Positions 16,649 to 25,654 of a DNA stretch of 64,000 nucleotides are shown piece after piece. Source of the DNA: Pseudomonadota bacterium (lineage in GTDB: Bacteria > Pseudomonadota > Alphaproteobacteria > Rhizobiales > Xanthobacteraceae); assembly GCA_018242205.1 (NCBI GenBank), contig JAFECJ010000010.1:1-64000 (forward strand), given 5' to 3'. Made by a program: the position numbers and the translations under genes. Each line of letters begins with the position of its first letter. Within the stretch, counting starts at the first letter, position 1. The notes beneath the pieces were generated by a model. That model worked only from the letters and a program-made list of their open reading frames with translations, was not told where the DNA came from and did no database searches.

Positions 16649-18085
16649 TCAGTTGCGGGCATTGGCGGGCTGCGGCTTGTCATTGGTGATGTCGTTCGCC
16701 CGCACCCAGGGCGGCGAGCCGACCGGTAGGCGTCCCTTGGCGCGCGCGGCGATCTGGCGTGCCGTTTTTAGATCACCGCGGTTAAGGGCGGCTTGCGCCG
16801 CGGCGAGGTCGGCGCGGCCGAGGTCGCCCTTGCGGCCATAGGCCATGGCGAGTTGGTCGTAGGCTTCCGGGATGGTCGGTTCGCGCGACAGCGCCGAATT
16901 GAGCAGGACGACGGCCTCGTCGGCGCCCGGTTTGTCGTTGCTGCTGATCAGCGCCTGCGCCAGCAGCACCTGGATGAGCGGCGCGTTGTTCGACAGCCGC
17001 GCCGCATGGCGCAGCGGGCCGACAGCTTCACGGGCGCGGCCGGATTCGAGCAAAGCCTGGCCCTTGAGTTCCTGGAAATAGGGATTGCCCGGCTGCGTCT
17101 GGATCAGGCTGTCGATCTGGGCGAGCGCGTTGCGGATGTCGGCGCTGCGATAGGCGACGATTGCCCGCGCGTAGCGCGCCGGCAGGCTGTGGTCGCTGAG
17201 CGGGTAACGCCGGGCGACGGTGTCGGGACGGTCGAGAAAGCCGGCCAGCTTGGCGCGCATCATGTCGTGACGTGCCTGCAGCGCCGGCGGATCCTTGACG
17301 TCGTAATAGGGGCTCGCCTTGGCGATCTGCTCCAGCGCGGCGATGCGCTCGGCCGGCATCGGGTGGGTCTGCAGATAGGGATCGACGTAGCGCGAGTTGA
17401 ACAGCGACTCGTTGCTCAGCCGCTTGAACAGCTCGAGCATGCCGCGCGCCGACTGGTGGGTCTCGGTGAGAAACTTCACGCCGGCATGATCGGCCTGGTC
17501 TTCCTGGGTGCGCACGTAAGCCAAGAGCGAGCGCTGGATGGCGGCCTGCGGCGCCATGATGGCGGCGGCGCCGGCGTTGGCGCCACCGGCGACCGCAGCA
17601 CCGGCGCCGAGCAGAAGGCCGATGATCGAGGCGGTCTGTGCGCGCGACAATTGTTCGCGCAAGCGCTGCAGATGGCCGCCGGCCAGATGGCCGGTTTCAT
17701 GGGCGAACACGCCGATGATCTCGTTCGGCGTTTTGGCGTCGAACAGCGCGCCGGCATTGATGAAGATGTGGCGGCCGTCCATGACAAAGGCGTTGAAGGT
17801 GCGGTCGTTGAGCACCACGACGCGGACATTCTGTTTGGCGAGGCCGGCGACGCGCAGGATGGGTGCGGCGTAGTCACGCAACAGGTTTTCGATCTCGGTA
17901 TCGCGGATGACCGGCATACCGCGGTTCTGTGCCTGCGCCGGCGTGATCGCCGCGGTGGCGACGGCCACGGCCGTCGCGGCGGCAAAGGCCAAGGGCCGGA
18001 CCGCGCCCGCCAAACCGGGTCGGCGGCGGTCCGCTGGCGCCCAGCATTCGCTCCTGTTAGGTAGGCCCGTCAATTCCATGGTCAC
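16649..18085 (-). CDS. M48 metalloprotease with C-terminal TPR repeats (BepA-like)
   Basis: 478 residues. N-terminal hydrophobic segment about 32-52 ending TPAQAQ looks like a signal peptide, preceded by about 30 polar residues, so the true start may be later. M48 protease motif H129-E-T-G-H133 with third zinc ligand E195 in EDQAD, then TPR-type helical repeats from about 290 to 460. Similar to BepA/YfgC, periplasmic quality-control protease of outer-membrane assembly. Its partner role with the downstream DsbA-like gene, for LptD-type disulfide substrates, is inference. Confidence 0.9.
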   Translation of the reverse strand: MTMELTGLPNRSECWAPADRRRPGLAGAVRPLAFAAATAVAVATAAITPAQAQNRGMPVIRDTEIENLLRDYAAPILRVAGLAKQNVRVVVLNDRTFNAFVMDGRHIFINAGALFDAKTPNEIIGVFAHETGHLAGGHLQRLREQLSRAQTASIIGLLLGAGAAVAGGANAGAAAIMAPQAAIQRSLLAYVRTQEDQADHAGVKFLTETHQSARGMLELFKRLSNESLFNSRYVDPYLQTHPMPAERIAALEQIAKASPYYDVKDPPALQARHDMMRAKLAGFLDRPDTVARRYPLSDHSLPARYARAIVAYRSADIRNALAQIDSLIQTQPGNPYFQELKGQALLESGRAREAVGPLRHAARLSNNAPLIQVLLAQALISSNDKPGADEAVVLLNSALSREPTIPEAYDQLAMAYGRKGDLGRADLAAAQAALNRGDLKTARQIAARAKGRLPVGSPPWVRANDITNDKPQPANARN

Positions 18086-18301
18086 AATGCTGCTATCGGC
18101 CAGTTCTGGTCATCTTGCGGCTGGCGCGGAACTTAGGTGACGCCGCCAAGCGCGGTCAACGCAGACACGGTCGTCGCCGGGGGCTCGAGGCCATCACGAA
18201 TTGGCGATATTGGACGCGAGTCGCCACCCGAGCCTGCTTTCCACGCAACCCTTTGAATGCGGCAGCAGCGGGGCGGGGGCCGATCCGGCGGGAATACGAT
18301 C

Positions 18302-19474
18302 ATGCTCGACAAGGCGAAAACACTCCTTTCTCCCTCCCGGCGGAGCGACGTGCCGCCTTTCATCGTCATGGATGTCATGGCGGCGGCGGCGCAGGCCGAG
18401 GCCGCCGGGCGCCATGTCGTGCATATGGAAGTCGGGCAGCCGTTCCAGCCGGCGCCGAAAACCGCGTTAGACGCGGCACGGGCGGCACTCGGCAGCCGGA
18501 TCGCCTATACCGAAGCGCTCGGCATGCCCTCGCTGCGCGCCCGCATCGCGCGGCATTACGCCGACACCTACGGCCTCGACCTCGATCCGGGGCGGGTGGT
18601 GGTTACGACCGGCTCGTCCGGCGGCTTCATGCTGGCGTTCCTGACGCTGTTCGAACCTGGCGACCGGGTGGCGCTCGCCAATCCCGGTTATCCGCCATAC
18701 CGGCACATCCTGACCGCGCTCGGCTGTGAACCGGTATTGCTCGAAACCTCGGCGGCGACGCGCTGGGTCATTTCGCCGGAGGCGCTGATCGAGGCGCACC
18801 GCGCGACGCCGCTCAAGGGACTTCTCGTGGCGAGCCCGGCCAATCCGACCGGTACCATGATGGATGCGCAGGCGCTGGCGCGGTTGATCGCGGTCGCCGA
18901 AGCCGAAGGCATCAAAGTGATCTCGGACGAGATCTATCACGGCCTCGATTATGCCTTTGACGCGGAGACGGCGGCGAAGCTGTCCGACAAGGCGGTGATC
19001 ATCAATTCATTCTCCAAGTATTTCTGCATGACCGGCTGGCGCGTCGGCTGGCTGGTCATGCCGGAGCCTCTGGTGCGTCCGGTCGAGCGCCTGCAGCAGA
19101 ATTTCGCCATCTCGGTGCCGGCTTTGTCGCAGATCGCCGCGGAAGCGGCGTTCGAGGGCCGCGACGAGATGGATGCCGTCAAACACGGTTACGAGGAGAA
19201 CCGGCGCATTCTTGTCGAGGGATTGCCGAAGGCCGGGCTCGACAAGTTCCTCCCCGTTGATGGCGCATTCTATCTCTATGCCGACATCTCGCGCTTCTCC
19301 AACGACAGTCTCGACTTCGCCAAGCGCATGCTGAGCGAGGCCAATGTCGCGGCGACCCCTGGCATCGATTTCGATCCGGTCAACGGCCACAACTTCCTGC
19401 GCTTCTGTTATGCTGGCTCGGCTGCCGAGATGCATGAAGCCGTCAAGCGGATTGGCGATTGGCTCAAGGCTTAG
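18302..19474 (+). CDS. Class I/II pyridoxal-phosphate aminotransferase
   Basis: 390 residues from ATG 18302; upstream in-frame codons lack family similarity. Fold-type I aminotransferase: YTEALGMPSLR (70-80), TTGSSGGF (103-110), ANPTG with N181, D209 and Y212 in ISDEIYHG, PLP lysine K239 in NSFSKYFCMTGWRVGW, and an arginine for the carboxylate near the C-terminus (FLRFCYAG). Probably transaminates an amino acid such as aspartate or an aromatic one; specificity cannot be read from the sequence. Divergent from the M48 gene, convergent with the GT39-like gene with an 11-base overlap. Confidence 0.92.
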   Translation: MLDKAKTLLSPSRRSDVPPFIVMDVMAAAAQAEAAGRHVVHMEVGQPFQPAPKTALDAARAALGSRIAYTEALGMPSLRARIARHYADTYGLDLDPGRVVVTTGSSGGFMLAFLTLFEPGDRVALANPGYPPYRHILTALGCEPVLLETSAATRWVISPEALIEAHRATPLKGLLVASPANPTGTMMDAQALARLIAVAEAEGIKVISDEIYHGLDYAFDAETAAKLSDKAVIINSFSKYFCMTGWRVGWLVMPEPLVRPVERLQQNFAISVPALSQIAAEAAFEGRDEMDAVKHGYEENRRILVEGLPKAGLDKFLPVDGAFYLYADISRFSNDSLDFAKRMLSEANVAATPGIDFDPVNGHNFLRFCYAGSAAEMHEAVKRIGDWLKA

Positions 19475-20741
19475 TCGCCGAGCGCGGCGACAGGCGGTCG
19501 ATCACGGCAACGAGTGCCACTCCGGCAAACACCATCCAGTAGACGTCGAGATAGACGCGGTGGCTGGTCTGGCCTGAGAACACCGCGGTGACGCCGATGA
19601 AGGCGACGAACAGCGACGCCACCAGCCAGGTGGCGTTGCGCCGCCACGTCATAGCCATGCCGGCGATACCGAACAGCGCCACCGACAGAAAGCTCGCGGC
19701 ATAGGCCCATTGCGCGAGCCCGGTACGGTACGGCGTGATGCGCCAGGAAAAGGCGATAGCGATTTTGCGCACGGCGTTGCGCGCGGTCGTTAGCGGATGT
19801 TCGAGGATATAATCCCGGGCGCGCTCGCCGTACCAGCCATCGGCGGCGCGCGGATTGCCTGGCGAGGCGCGTAACGCCTCGCGTTCTGCGGGCGTAAAGT
19901 GCGAATGCGCCACGGCGGAACTGGCGTCGATCGACTCCTGCGGGAAGCGGGAGAAAGTGTCGGGGTTGTTGCCGACCCATAATTCGTAACCGACATCGGT
20001 GCTGAGCGCGGCCTTGCCGGTGTGCAGCGCGGTGGTGAGGAGCCACGGCGATAACAATACGAAGCAGGCGATCGTCGTGGCGAGCGCACCGCGAAGGCGA
20101 TCGCGCGCCACCGGCGCTCGGCTCGCGGTAGCGATCCAGATCACGAGCAGGGCGATGGTCGGCGCCAGGGCGGCGCGGGTCAGCAAAGTCGCACCGCAAG
20201 CAAGCCCTGCGACCACCCAGTCGGCGATCCGGCCGCGGCGGTCGGCGCGCAAGGTCAGGCATAGCGCGAGCGCCAGAAAGAATGTCGTTAACGCGGTGTC
20301 CTGCAACGCGGTGTCGTGGACGACGTAATACGGATAGAAGGCCGCCAGCGCGCAGGCGATGAGCCCGGCGCGCGCATCGGCGACCTCGCGGCCGATGAGG
20401 AAAGCCAGTAGCGCGGTGCCGGCGCCGATCAATGCCTGCGGGATGATGACGAGCAGATAGTTCTTGCCGATCAGTACCGTGGCCGCGAGGAAACCCGGAT
20501 AAAGCGGCGGCCGCGGGCAGCGGTCGCCGTCGCAGAAGGCGCCGGTCGCGGCGATGCGTTCAGCCAGCCGATAGAGCGACGTGTAGCCTTGACTCCAGAA
20601 CGCTTGTTCCCCGAGCGCGATGCGCACTCCGAGCCGGGCGGCAAAGGCGGCGATGAACAGGGCGCTGAGTATGAGATAGATGGTGCGCCCGCTCAGGCCG
20701 GGGGTCGATAAGGTCGTGGTCGTTGATGCCGGCGCCGTCAT
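19464..20741 (-). CDS. Polytopic membrane protein, GT39/ArnT-like glycosyltransferase superfamily
   Basis: 425 residues with about ten hydrophobic segments. Resembles GT-C fold enzymes such as dolichyl-phosphate-mannose mannosyltransferase/ArnT: short N-terminal helix, first periplasmic loop with a possible acidic site (SLYRLAERIAATGAFCDGDRCPRPPLYPGF), and hydrophilic loops later (ELWVGNNPDTFSRFP, AREYIL-like region). Predicted to transfer a sugar from a polyprenyl phosphate donor to an envelope acceptor, which is inference. Its 3' end overlaps that of the aminotransferase gene. Confidence 0.7.
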   Translation of the reverse strand: MTAPASTTTTLSTPGLSGRTIYLILSALFIAAFAARLGVRIALGEQAFWSQGYTSLYRLAERIAATGAFCDGDRCPRPPLYPGFLAATVLIGKNYLLVIIPQALIGAGTALLAFLIGREVADARAGLIACALAAFYPYYVVHDTALQDTALTTFFLALALCLTLRADRRGRIADWVVAGLACGATLLTRAALAPTIALLVIWIATASRAPVARDRLRGALATTIACFVLLSPWLLTTALHTGKAALSTDVGYELWVGNNPDTFSRFPQESIDASSAVAHSHFTPAEREALRASPGNPRAADGWYGERARDYILEHPLTTARNAVRKIAIAFSWRITPYRTGLAQWAYAASFLSVALFGIAGMAMTWRRNATWLVASLFVAFIGVTAVFSGQTSHRVYLDVYWMVFAGVALVAVIDRLSPRSATKP

Positions 20742-20795
20742 GGCGCGATGCTATAGCGAACTGCGTGCTCGCGGGGCAGCGAAATCTGGCCGCCG

Positions 20796-21467
20796 TCAGA
20801 ACTCGACGTCGAGCTCGACCACCTCGTCCGGCTCGGCGAGCGCGCCGTCGACCCATTCCTTCACTGCCGGCAGATCCATGATCGCCTGGCAATAGGCGGC
20901 ACAGTCGGAATCGAGCTTGACGTCGTAAGTGAGGAAGCGCGTCACCACTGGCGCGAACATGGCGTCGGCCATACCGGGCGTGGCGCCAAACAAATAGGGC
21001 CCGCCGCTCTTCGACAGGCATTCGCGCCAGATAGAGATGACGCGGTCGATGTCGGCCTGCGCGCCGGCCCAGACCTTGAACCCCGGATGCCGCGCCTTCA
21101 GGTTCATCGGCAGCGCCGAACGCAAGTTGGTAAAGCCGGAATGCATCTCGCCGCAGATCGACCGGCAATGCGCGCGCGCGACGCGCTCTTTCGGCAGCAG
21201 GCCGCAATCCGGGAAGGTCTCGTTGAGATATTGCGCGATCGCCAAGGTGTCCCACACCTTGACGCCGTCATGCGTCAGGCACGGCACCAGGAATGATGGC
21301 GACAGCAGCAACAGTTCGGCGCGGGTTGAGGGATCGTCGCTGGCGACTTGCTGCTCGTCGAAGTCGAGGCCGGCGAGCTTGCACAACAGCCAGCCGCGCA
21401 TCGACCAGGAGCCGTAGTTTTTGCTGGCGATGGTCAGAGAAGCCTTGGCCGGGGCGAGCGAGTCCAT
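20796..21467 (-). CDS. Glutathione S-transferase family protein
   Basis: 223 residues from ATG 21467; an extension to 21596 is open but does not fit the family. N-terminal thioredoxin-like GST domain (SKNYGSWSMRGWLLCKLAGL, then LVPCLTHDGVKVWDTLAIAQYLNE with the cis-Pro and the D-T-L/S glutathione contact) and an all-helical C-domain. Likely catalytic residue is S in YGSWSMRG. Substrate unknown. Same strand as the GT39-like gene, 54 bases apart. Confidence 0.9.
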   Translation of the reverse strand: MDSLAPAKASLTIASKNYGSWSMRGWLLCKLAGLDFDEQQVASDDPSTRAELLLLSPSFLVPCLTHDGVKVWDTLAIAQYLNETFPDCGLLPKERVARAHCRSICGEMHSGFTNLRSALPMNLKARHPGFKVWAGAQADIDRVISIWRECLSKSGGPYLFGATPGMADAMFAPVVTRFLTYDVKLDSDCAAYCQAIMDLPAVKEWVDGALAEPDEVVELDVEF

Positions 21468-21669
21468 GAGATGAGCATCCCTTCGAACACAGCCCGGCTT
21501 CGTCAGCTTAGACGAAAGTGCAGGCCGATCAATCGTTTCCCGCCTAGACCCGCGACGGTCGACAAGCGGTTGTCCCCGGCCGCCCCGGTGGGCCAAGAAT
21601 TATCTCGCAGTGCAGCATGAATTGAACTAGCCTTGCAAGCAGGGTTCGCCGGGACCCACCGGGGAATGG

Positions 21670-22887
21670 ATGCTGTATCAGGCCTATCAGGCGCATTCGG
21701 ATTTTCTCGATCCGTTGCGTCAATTCGCCCTGTTCGCGGCCGAGTCGGTGGGCGCGCGCGTCAACGGCGCGGCGCGGCCGTCCGTGCTCGGCAATATGAC
21801 GGCGGCCTACGAACTCATCGCGCGCGCCAAGCTGACCCATACGCGGCCGAGCTACGGCATCGACAGCGTCATGGTCGGCAACCAGGAAGTCGGCGTGACC
21901 GAAGAGGCCGCCGATGTCACGCCGTTCGGCACGCTGCTGCATTTCAAGAAGGACACCGATCAGGCGCAGCCGCGCGTTCTGATCATCGCGCCGCTGTCCG
22001 GGCATTTCGCCACGCTCTTGCGCGCCACCGTGCGCACCATGCTCGCCGAGCATGACGTCTATATTACCGACTGGCATAATGCCCGCGACGTGCCGCTGTC
22101 GGCCGGCCGCTTCGGTTTCGACGAATATACGGGCCACCTGATCCGCTTCCTCGAGAAGATCGGGCCGGGCGCGCATATGGTCGCAGTGTGCCAGCCTTGC
22201 GTGTCGGCGCTGGTCGCGGCGAGCGTCATGGCGCAGGGCGGTCACCCGGCGCAGCCGCGATCGATGACGCTGATGGCGGGACCGATCGACACCCGGGTGC
22301 AGCCGACCAAGGTCAACGAGCTCGCCAAGGGCAAGCCGATCGAGTGGTTCGAGAAGAACATGATCGCCGTTGTGCCGGGGCGCTACGAGGGCGCCGGGCG
22401 GCGCGTCTATCCCGGCTTCGTCCAGTTGATGGCTTTCATGTCGATGAACCTCGACCGCCACGTCAAGGCGCATCGCGAGCTCTACATCAACATCGCCAGT
22501 GGCAATACCGAGAAGGCCGAGCAGACCAAGGCGTTCTACGACGAATATTTCGCCGTGCTCGATCTGGCCGCCGAATTCTATCTCGAAACGGTGAAGCTGG
22601 TGTTTCAGGATCACGCTTTGCCGCTCGGCGAATTGACCTATCAAGGCCGCAAGGTCGAGCCGGCGGCGATCAAACGCACCATGCTGTTCACGGTCGAGGG
22701 CGAGAAGGACGACATCTGCGCCGTCGGGCAGACCTTGGCGGCGCATGACCTGTGCACGTCGCTCAGGCCGTATCGCAAGCGCCATCACATGCAGGCCGGG
22801 GTCGGCCATTACGGCGTATTCTCCGGCAAGACCTGGCAGAACCAGATCTATCCGCAGGTCAAGAACGTCATCCTGCAGAGCGACTGA
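21670..22887 (+). CDS. phaZ: Intracellular polyhydroxyalkanoate depolymerase
   Basis: 405 residues. Degrades stored poly-3-hydroxybutyrate granules. Related to the intracellular PhaZ of Ralstonia: the nucleophile is a cysteine rather than serine, here C174 in VAVCQPCVSAL, with partner Asp and His expected near the C-terminus (GVGHYGVFSG contains a conserved His). N-terminal YQAYQAHSDFLDPLR is typical. Normal length. Single-gene unit. It shows that the organism stores PHA. Confidence 0.95.
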   Translation: MLYQAYQAHSDFLDPLRQFALFAAESVGARVNGAARPSVLGNMTAAYELIARAKLTHTRPSYGIDSVMVGNQEVGVTEEAADVTPFGTLLHFKKDTDQAQPRVLIIAPLSGHFATLLRATVRTMLAEHDVYITDWHNARDVPLSAGRFGFDEYTGHLIRFLEKIGPGAHMVAVCQPCVSALVAASVMAQGGHPAQPRSMTLMAGPIDTRVQPTKVNELAKGKPIEWFEKNMIAVVPGRYEGAGRRVYPGFVQLMAFMSMNLDRHVKAHRELYINIASGNTEKAEQTKAFYDEYFAVLDLAAEFYLETVKLVFQDHALPLGELTYQGRKVEPAAIKRTMLFTVEGEKDDICAVGQTLAAHDLCTSLRPYRKRHHMQAGVGHYGVFSGKTWQNQIYPQVKNVILQSD

Positions 22888-22896
22888 ATCCTGATC

Positions 22897-23154
22897 TCAG
22901 CGTACGCCGAGCAGGCGCTGGAACAAGGTGCCGCCGAGGAAGCGCGAGAACACGATAAAATACAGAATGACGATGCCGAACAGCGCGAAGGCCGGCGCGC
23001 CGTTGAGCTCGAAGCCGCCTTCGGTGGTGCCGCCGGCGAAGTGCGCCACGGCATAGCCGGCGACGATGAAGATGAAGAAGAAATCGAGGATGGCGGCGAA
23101 GACCTTGCGGGCGGTCGAGGCTTGTTTAGCCGGCGTGACGTCGGGTTGCGACAT
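22897..23154 (-). CDS. Short RDD-like membrane protein
   Basis: 85 residues with two hydrophobic segments (about 18-38 and 52-72). The R-x8-D spacing at the N-terminus and the C-terminal GGTLFQRLLGVR match the ends of an RDD domain. RDD proteins are membrane proteins of mostly unknown function, often fused to or encoded next to transporters. Convergent with phaZ (9 bases apart). Upstream on the same strand is the exported hypothetical gene at 23191. Confidence 0.75.
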   Translation of the reverse strand: MSQPDVTPAKQASTARKVFAAILDFFFIFIVAGYAVAHFAGGTTEGGFELNGAPAFALFGIVILYFIVFSRFLGGTLFQRLLGVR

Positions 23155-23190
23155 GATGCGTTTTCTCGGGTGCGGCGAGGGCGGGCGCGG

Positions 23191-23637
23191 CTATTTCTCC
23201 GACGCCGGCCTTACCTTGACGTTGATCGACAGCGGCTTCCATTCTTCCTCGGAGACGAGGAAATCGAGTTCGTAGAGCACGCGGCTCGGCTGGGTATCGA
23301 AATAGCCTCGCAACTGCAGCACGCCGCGGCTGTCGATCTTCGACGGCGTCGAGGCGACCGGTGTCTTGATGGCGACCACCGACAGATCGATCTGCTGGTC
23401 GGCGAAGCCTTTGAAGCCCGCCTTCAATTTGTCGGGGTTGAACTGGGTGCGGAACGGCTTGGCCAGTTTGGCATGCAGGACGGTGTAGTTGCCGGTGAGG
23501 TTGGCGTCGTTCAACGTCAACAGGCAGGTCTTGATCAGCTTTTCCTGGACCTGCTCGCTCGGCATCGCGGGTTCGGCAATGGCCGAGGCGAAGAACAGCA
23601 GGACGCCCAACACGGCGTATAGCAAACGGAGATGCAT
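23191..23637 (-). CDS. Exported hypothetical protein
   Basis: 148 residues from ATG 23637; an ATG four codons earlier is less typical for a signal peptide. A clear signal peptide (MHLRLLYAVLGVLLFFASAIAEP) of about 22 residues. The mature part, about 125 residues, alternates beta-like strands (LTGNYTVLHAKLAKPFRTQF, SRGVLQLRGYF, VLYELDFLVSEEEWKPLSINVKV). One cysteine (in KTCLLTLND). No known family recognised. Position ahead of the RDD-like gene, 36 bases away, suggests joint transcription. Confidence 0.75.
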   Translation of the reverse strand: MHLRLLYAVLGVLLFFASAIAEPAMPSEQVQEKLIKTCLLTLNDANLTGNYTVLHAKLAKPFRTQFNPDKLKAGFKGFADQQIDLSVVAIKTPVASTPSKIDSRGVLQLRGYFDTQPSRVLYELDFLVSEEEWKPLSINVKVRPASEK

Positions 23638-23789
23638 CGATCCCTCCATCGCCGTAGACCAAAGGATAGATAAAATAAGATGTGACCAGCCGGCGCCGGG
23701 CTTTGCGCTAGATCAACGCTTCGCTAAAAGCAGGTGACGGCTGCCGGGGCCGACGCGAGCTGCCTCCACTCACGACACGCCGTAAATCC

Positions 23790-24410
23790 ATGACGACCAA
23801 TGCCTTCGAAGCGCCGCGCCACAGCCTGGGCGAAGACCTTGTGGCGATCCTGATCGGTACCCTGTTCATCTCGTTCGCGCTGATGCTGTTCAAGCAAGCC
23901 GGATTGCTGACCGGCAGCACCGCGGGGTTGGCGTTTCTCACCTTCTATGCGACCGGCCTGCCATTCGGGGCGGCGTTCTTCGTCATCAACCTGCCGTTCT
24001 ATGTTCTGGCCTTCAAGCGCATGGGTTGGCGGTTCACCGCAAAGACCTTCGTGGCCGTCGCGTTGACCGCGGGCTTCACCGAATTGCACCCCCATCTGAT
24101 CGCGGTGGCCGGATTGACGCCGCTTTATGCCGCGGTATTTGGCGGTCTCCTGATGGGCGTCGGCTTCATCGTGCTGTTCCGTCATCAGGCGGGCCTGGGC
24201 GGTGTCAACATCCTCGCGCTTTACCTGCAGGATCGCTACGGCATCCGAGCTGGCAAGCTGCAACTGGCGATCGATCTCGTTATTCTGGCGATCGCCTATT
24301 TCGTCGTCGGGCCGAAGGCACTCATCGCCTCGGTGATCGGAGTCACCGCGCTCAACGGCGTGATCTGGATGAACCACCGGCGCGACCGCTACATCGCCTG
24401 GTCGCCCTGA
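23790..24410 (+). CDS. YitT-family membrane protein
   Basis: 206 residues with about five to six hydrophobic segments. Matches the YitT N-terminal membrane domain (DLVAILIGTLFISFALMLFKQAG, LTGSTAGLAFL, GLPFGAAFFVINLPFYVLAFKRMG, GGLLMGVGFIVLFRHQAGLGGVNILALYLQDR). Lacks the C-terminal soluble domain of longer YitT proteins. Function unknown; transport suggested for the family. Single gene, ends at a shared terminator. Confidence 0.85.
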   Translation: MTTNAFEAPRHSLGEDLVAILIGTLFISFALMLFKQAGLLTGSTAGLAFLTFYATGLPFGAAFFVINLPFYVLAFKRMGWRFTAKTFVAVALTAGFTELHPHLIAVAGLTPLYAAVFGGLLMGVGFIVLFRHQAGLGGVNILALYLQDRYGIRAGKLQLAIDLVILAIAYFVVGPKALIASVIGVTALNGVIWMNHRRDRYIAWSP

Positions 24411-24417
24411 TACGCAA

Positions 24418-24448
24418 AAGCCCGCCGCGTCTTGCGACCGGCGGGCTT
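24418..24448. terminator. Shared bidirectional terminator
   Basis: AAGCCCGCCG (24418-24427) and CGGCGGGCTT (24439-24448), 10-bp stem with an 11-base loop, between the plus-strand YitT gene (stop at 24410) and the minus-strand 24-residue gene (stop at 24467). On the minus strand TTTT follows. Confidence 0.8.
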
Positions 24449-24466
24449 CGCTTTGTGTCAGTTCGC

Positions 24467-24541
24467 TCAGGCAACGCCGAGCAGCATCAAGACGATGATG
24501 AGGCTGATCGGGACGCCCAGGAGCCACAACAGAATAGGCAT
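24467..24541 (-). CDS. 24-residue small membrane protein
   Basis: Too short for standard gene calling. Reads MPILLWLLGVPISLIIVLML plus LGVA, a single membrane helix with a GVP break. Support: GGGAG 6 bases before the ATG at 24541, and a terminator directly downstream of the stop. Similar very short hydrophobic proteins of the form M-x-LLWLLG-x-P occur in Rhizobiales genomes and are annotated as hypothetical. The function is not known; a regulator or partner of a membrane complex is possible. It lies downstream of the membrane protein gene at 24566 on the same strand, 24 bases away. Confidence 0.65.
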   Translation of the reverse strand: MPILLWLLGVPISLIIVLMLLGVA

Positions 24542-24565
24542 GATCGTCTCCCTGGATTGCGGTTG

Positions 24566-25513
24566 TTATTCGGCGGACGTCGTGCGCACGGCACGGCTGC
24601 CGGCAGGCAACCACCATTCTCGATTGCGCAGGTTGCCGCCTTCGATCGCCGCCAGTGACGCGGAAAGAGCGCCGGCCAGCATGGCGAAGGCAAGCCAGAA
24701 GGCGAATGCCGCCGACGATTTGCGCGCCTTGTCGGCAGCCGTCTTGGCCTGGTTGATGATCTGATCGACGCGCGCCCGAGCCTGAGCCTGCGGCAAGCCG
24801 GTGCGCGCCGCCACCAGCTGCGCGAGGTAGGCGCGGTCCGGCTCGCCGATGCTGCCGCCCTTCACCATCGCCGCCGCCAGTATGCGAGTGATCGAGGCGC
24901 GATTGACCGGTTGGATGCGCTGGTCGGTCGGCAATTGACCGCCTTGCAGCGTGGGCACATTTTCAGTGGTCGGCGCGGTGGAGGTGGCTTGATCCGCCGC
25001 ATTCAGTCCGGTTGCCGGGGCCGCCCGAGTTGCCGTGGCGGGATCGGTGCGCAGTAGCGTATCGACGTAGGTGTCGACCGGCTGCGAACCGGCAGCCACA
25101 AGTCCGGCACCGCTGGCGCCGACGAGCGCGGTGGTGGCGGTGCCGAGGACCGTGACCACGAGGCCGGTCGCCAGCGCCCAGGTCACCAGGCCGTGCGCGG
25201 AGTCGCGGAAATAACGTTCGTGCTCGTGGACGCCCGACCACAACGGGCGCAGGCGGCCGGCGAGATAGCCGCCAATGGTGGACGACAGCATCGCCACCAC
25301 GATGAGATAGATACCGCCGGTGACGGTAAAGGTCGTCGCCGAGATGCCTTGCCCGCTCCACGGCGAGATCACCGAGAAGCCGACGCCAACACCGAAGGCG
25401 ACGAGAATCAAAGTGAGCGCCGCCGAGGTCACCGCGCCGGCGATGATGGCTTTCCAACTGACCGCAGACCCGGCGTCGTCCGCGGTGATGATGTCGATTT
25501 CCGTCATAGACAT
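24566..25513 (-). CDS. Multi-pass membrane protein, sometimes annotated PhnA-like
   Basis: 315 residues from ATG 25513, which has GGAGG 8 bases before it (in-frame ATGs at 25540 and 25507 also exist). Four hydrophobic segments: WKAIIAGAVTSAALTLILVAFGVGVGF-type start, GGIYLIVVAMLSSTIGGYLAGRL, LVTWALATGLVVTVLGTAT and a C-terminal one (AFWLAFAMLAGALSASLAAI), separated by a polar, Ala/Thr-rich region (about 155-265). Rhizobial homologues are named PhnA-like, but no phosphonate link is seen here. Function unknown. Probably co-transcribed with the 24-residue gene that follows. Confidence 0.75.
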   Translation of the reverse strand: MSMTEIDIITADDAGSAVSWKAIIAGAVTSAALTLILVAFGVGVGFSVISPWSGQGISATTFTVTGGIYLIVVAMLSSTIGGYLAGRLRPLWSGVHEHERYFRDSAHGLVTWALATGLVVTVLGTATTALVGASGAGLVAAGSQPVDTYVDTLLRTDPATATRAAPATGLNAADQATSTAPTTENVPTLQGGQLPTDQRIQPVNRASITRILAAAMVKGGSIGEPDRAYLAQLVAARTGLPQAQARARVDQIINQAKTAADKARKSSAAFAFWLAFAMLAGALSASLAAIEGGNLRNREWWLPAGSRAVRTTSAE

Positions 25514-25654
25514 GAACCCAGCCTCCATGCACGCGGACACGTCTCCACGTTATGACGCGTCAACCCGACCTCGGCTGAATAGTTCCGATATGAAACGGCT
25601 GCCACTCACGGCGTGGCGCAATGGCCGTGTCTTTTGACACATGGCCGCCAGTGC

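Noticed and set aside
23724-24617. 297-codon minus-strand open frame over the YitT gene
   Set aside because: Antisense shadow with Gln/His/Arg-rich composition; the 24-residue gene and the plus-strand YitT gene explain the region.
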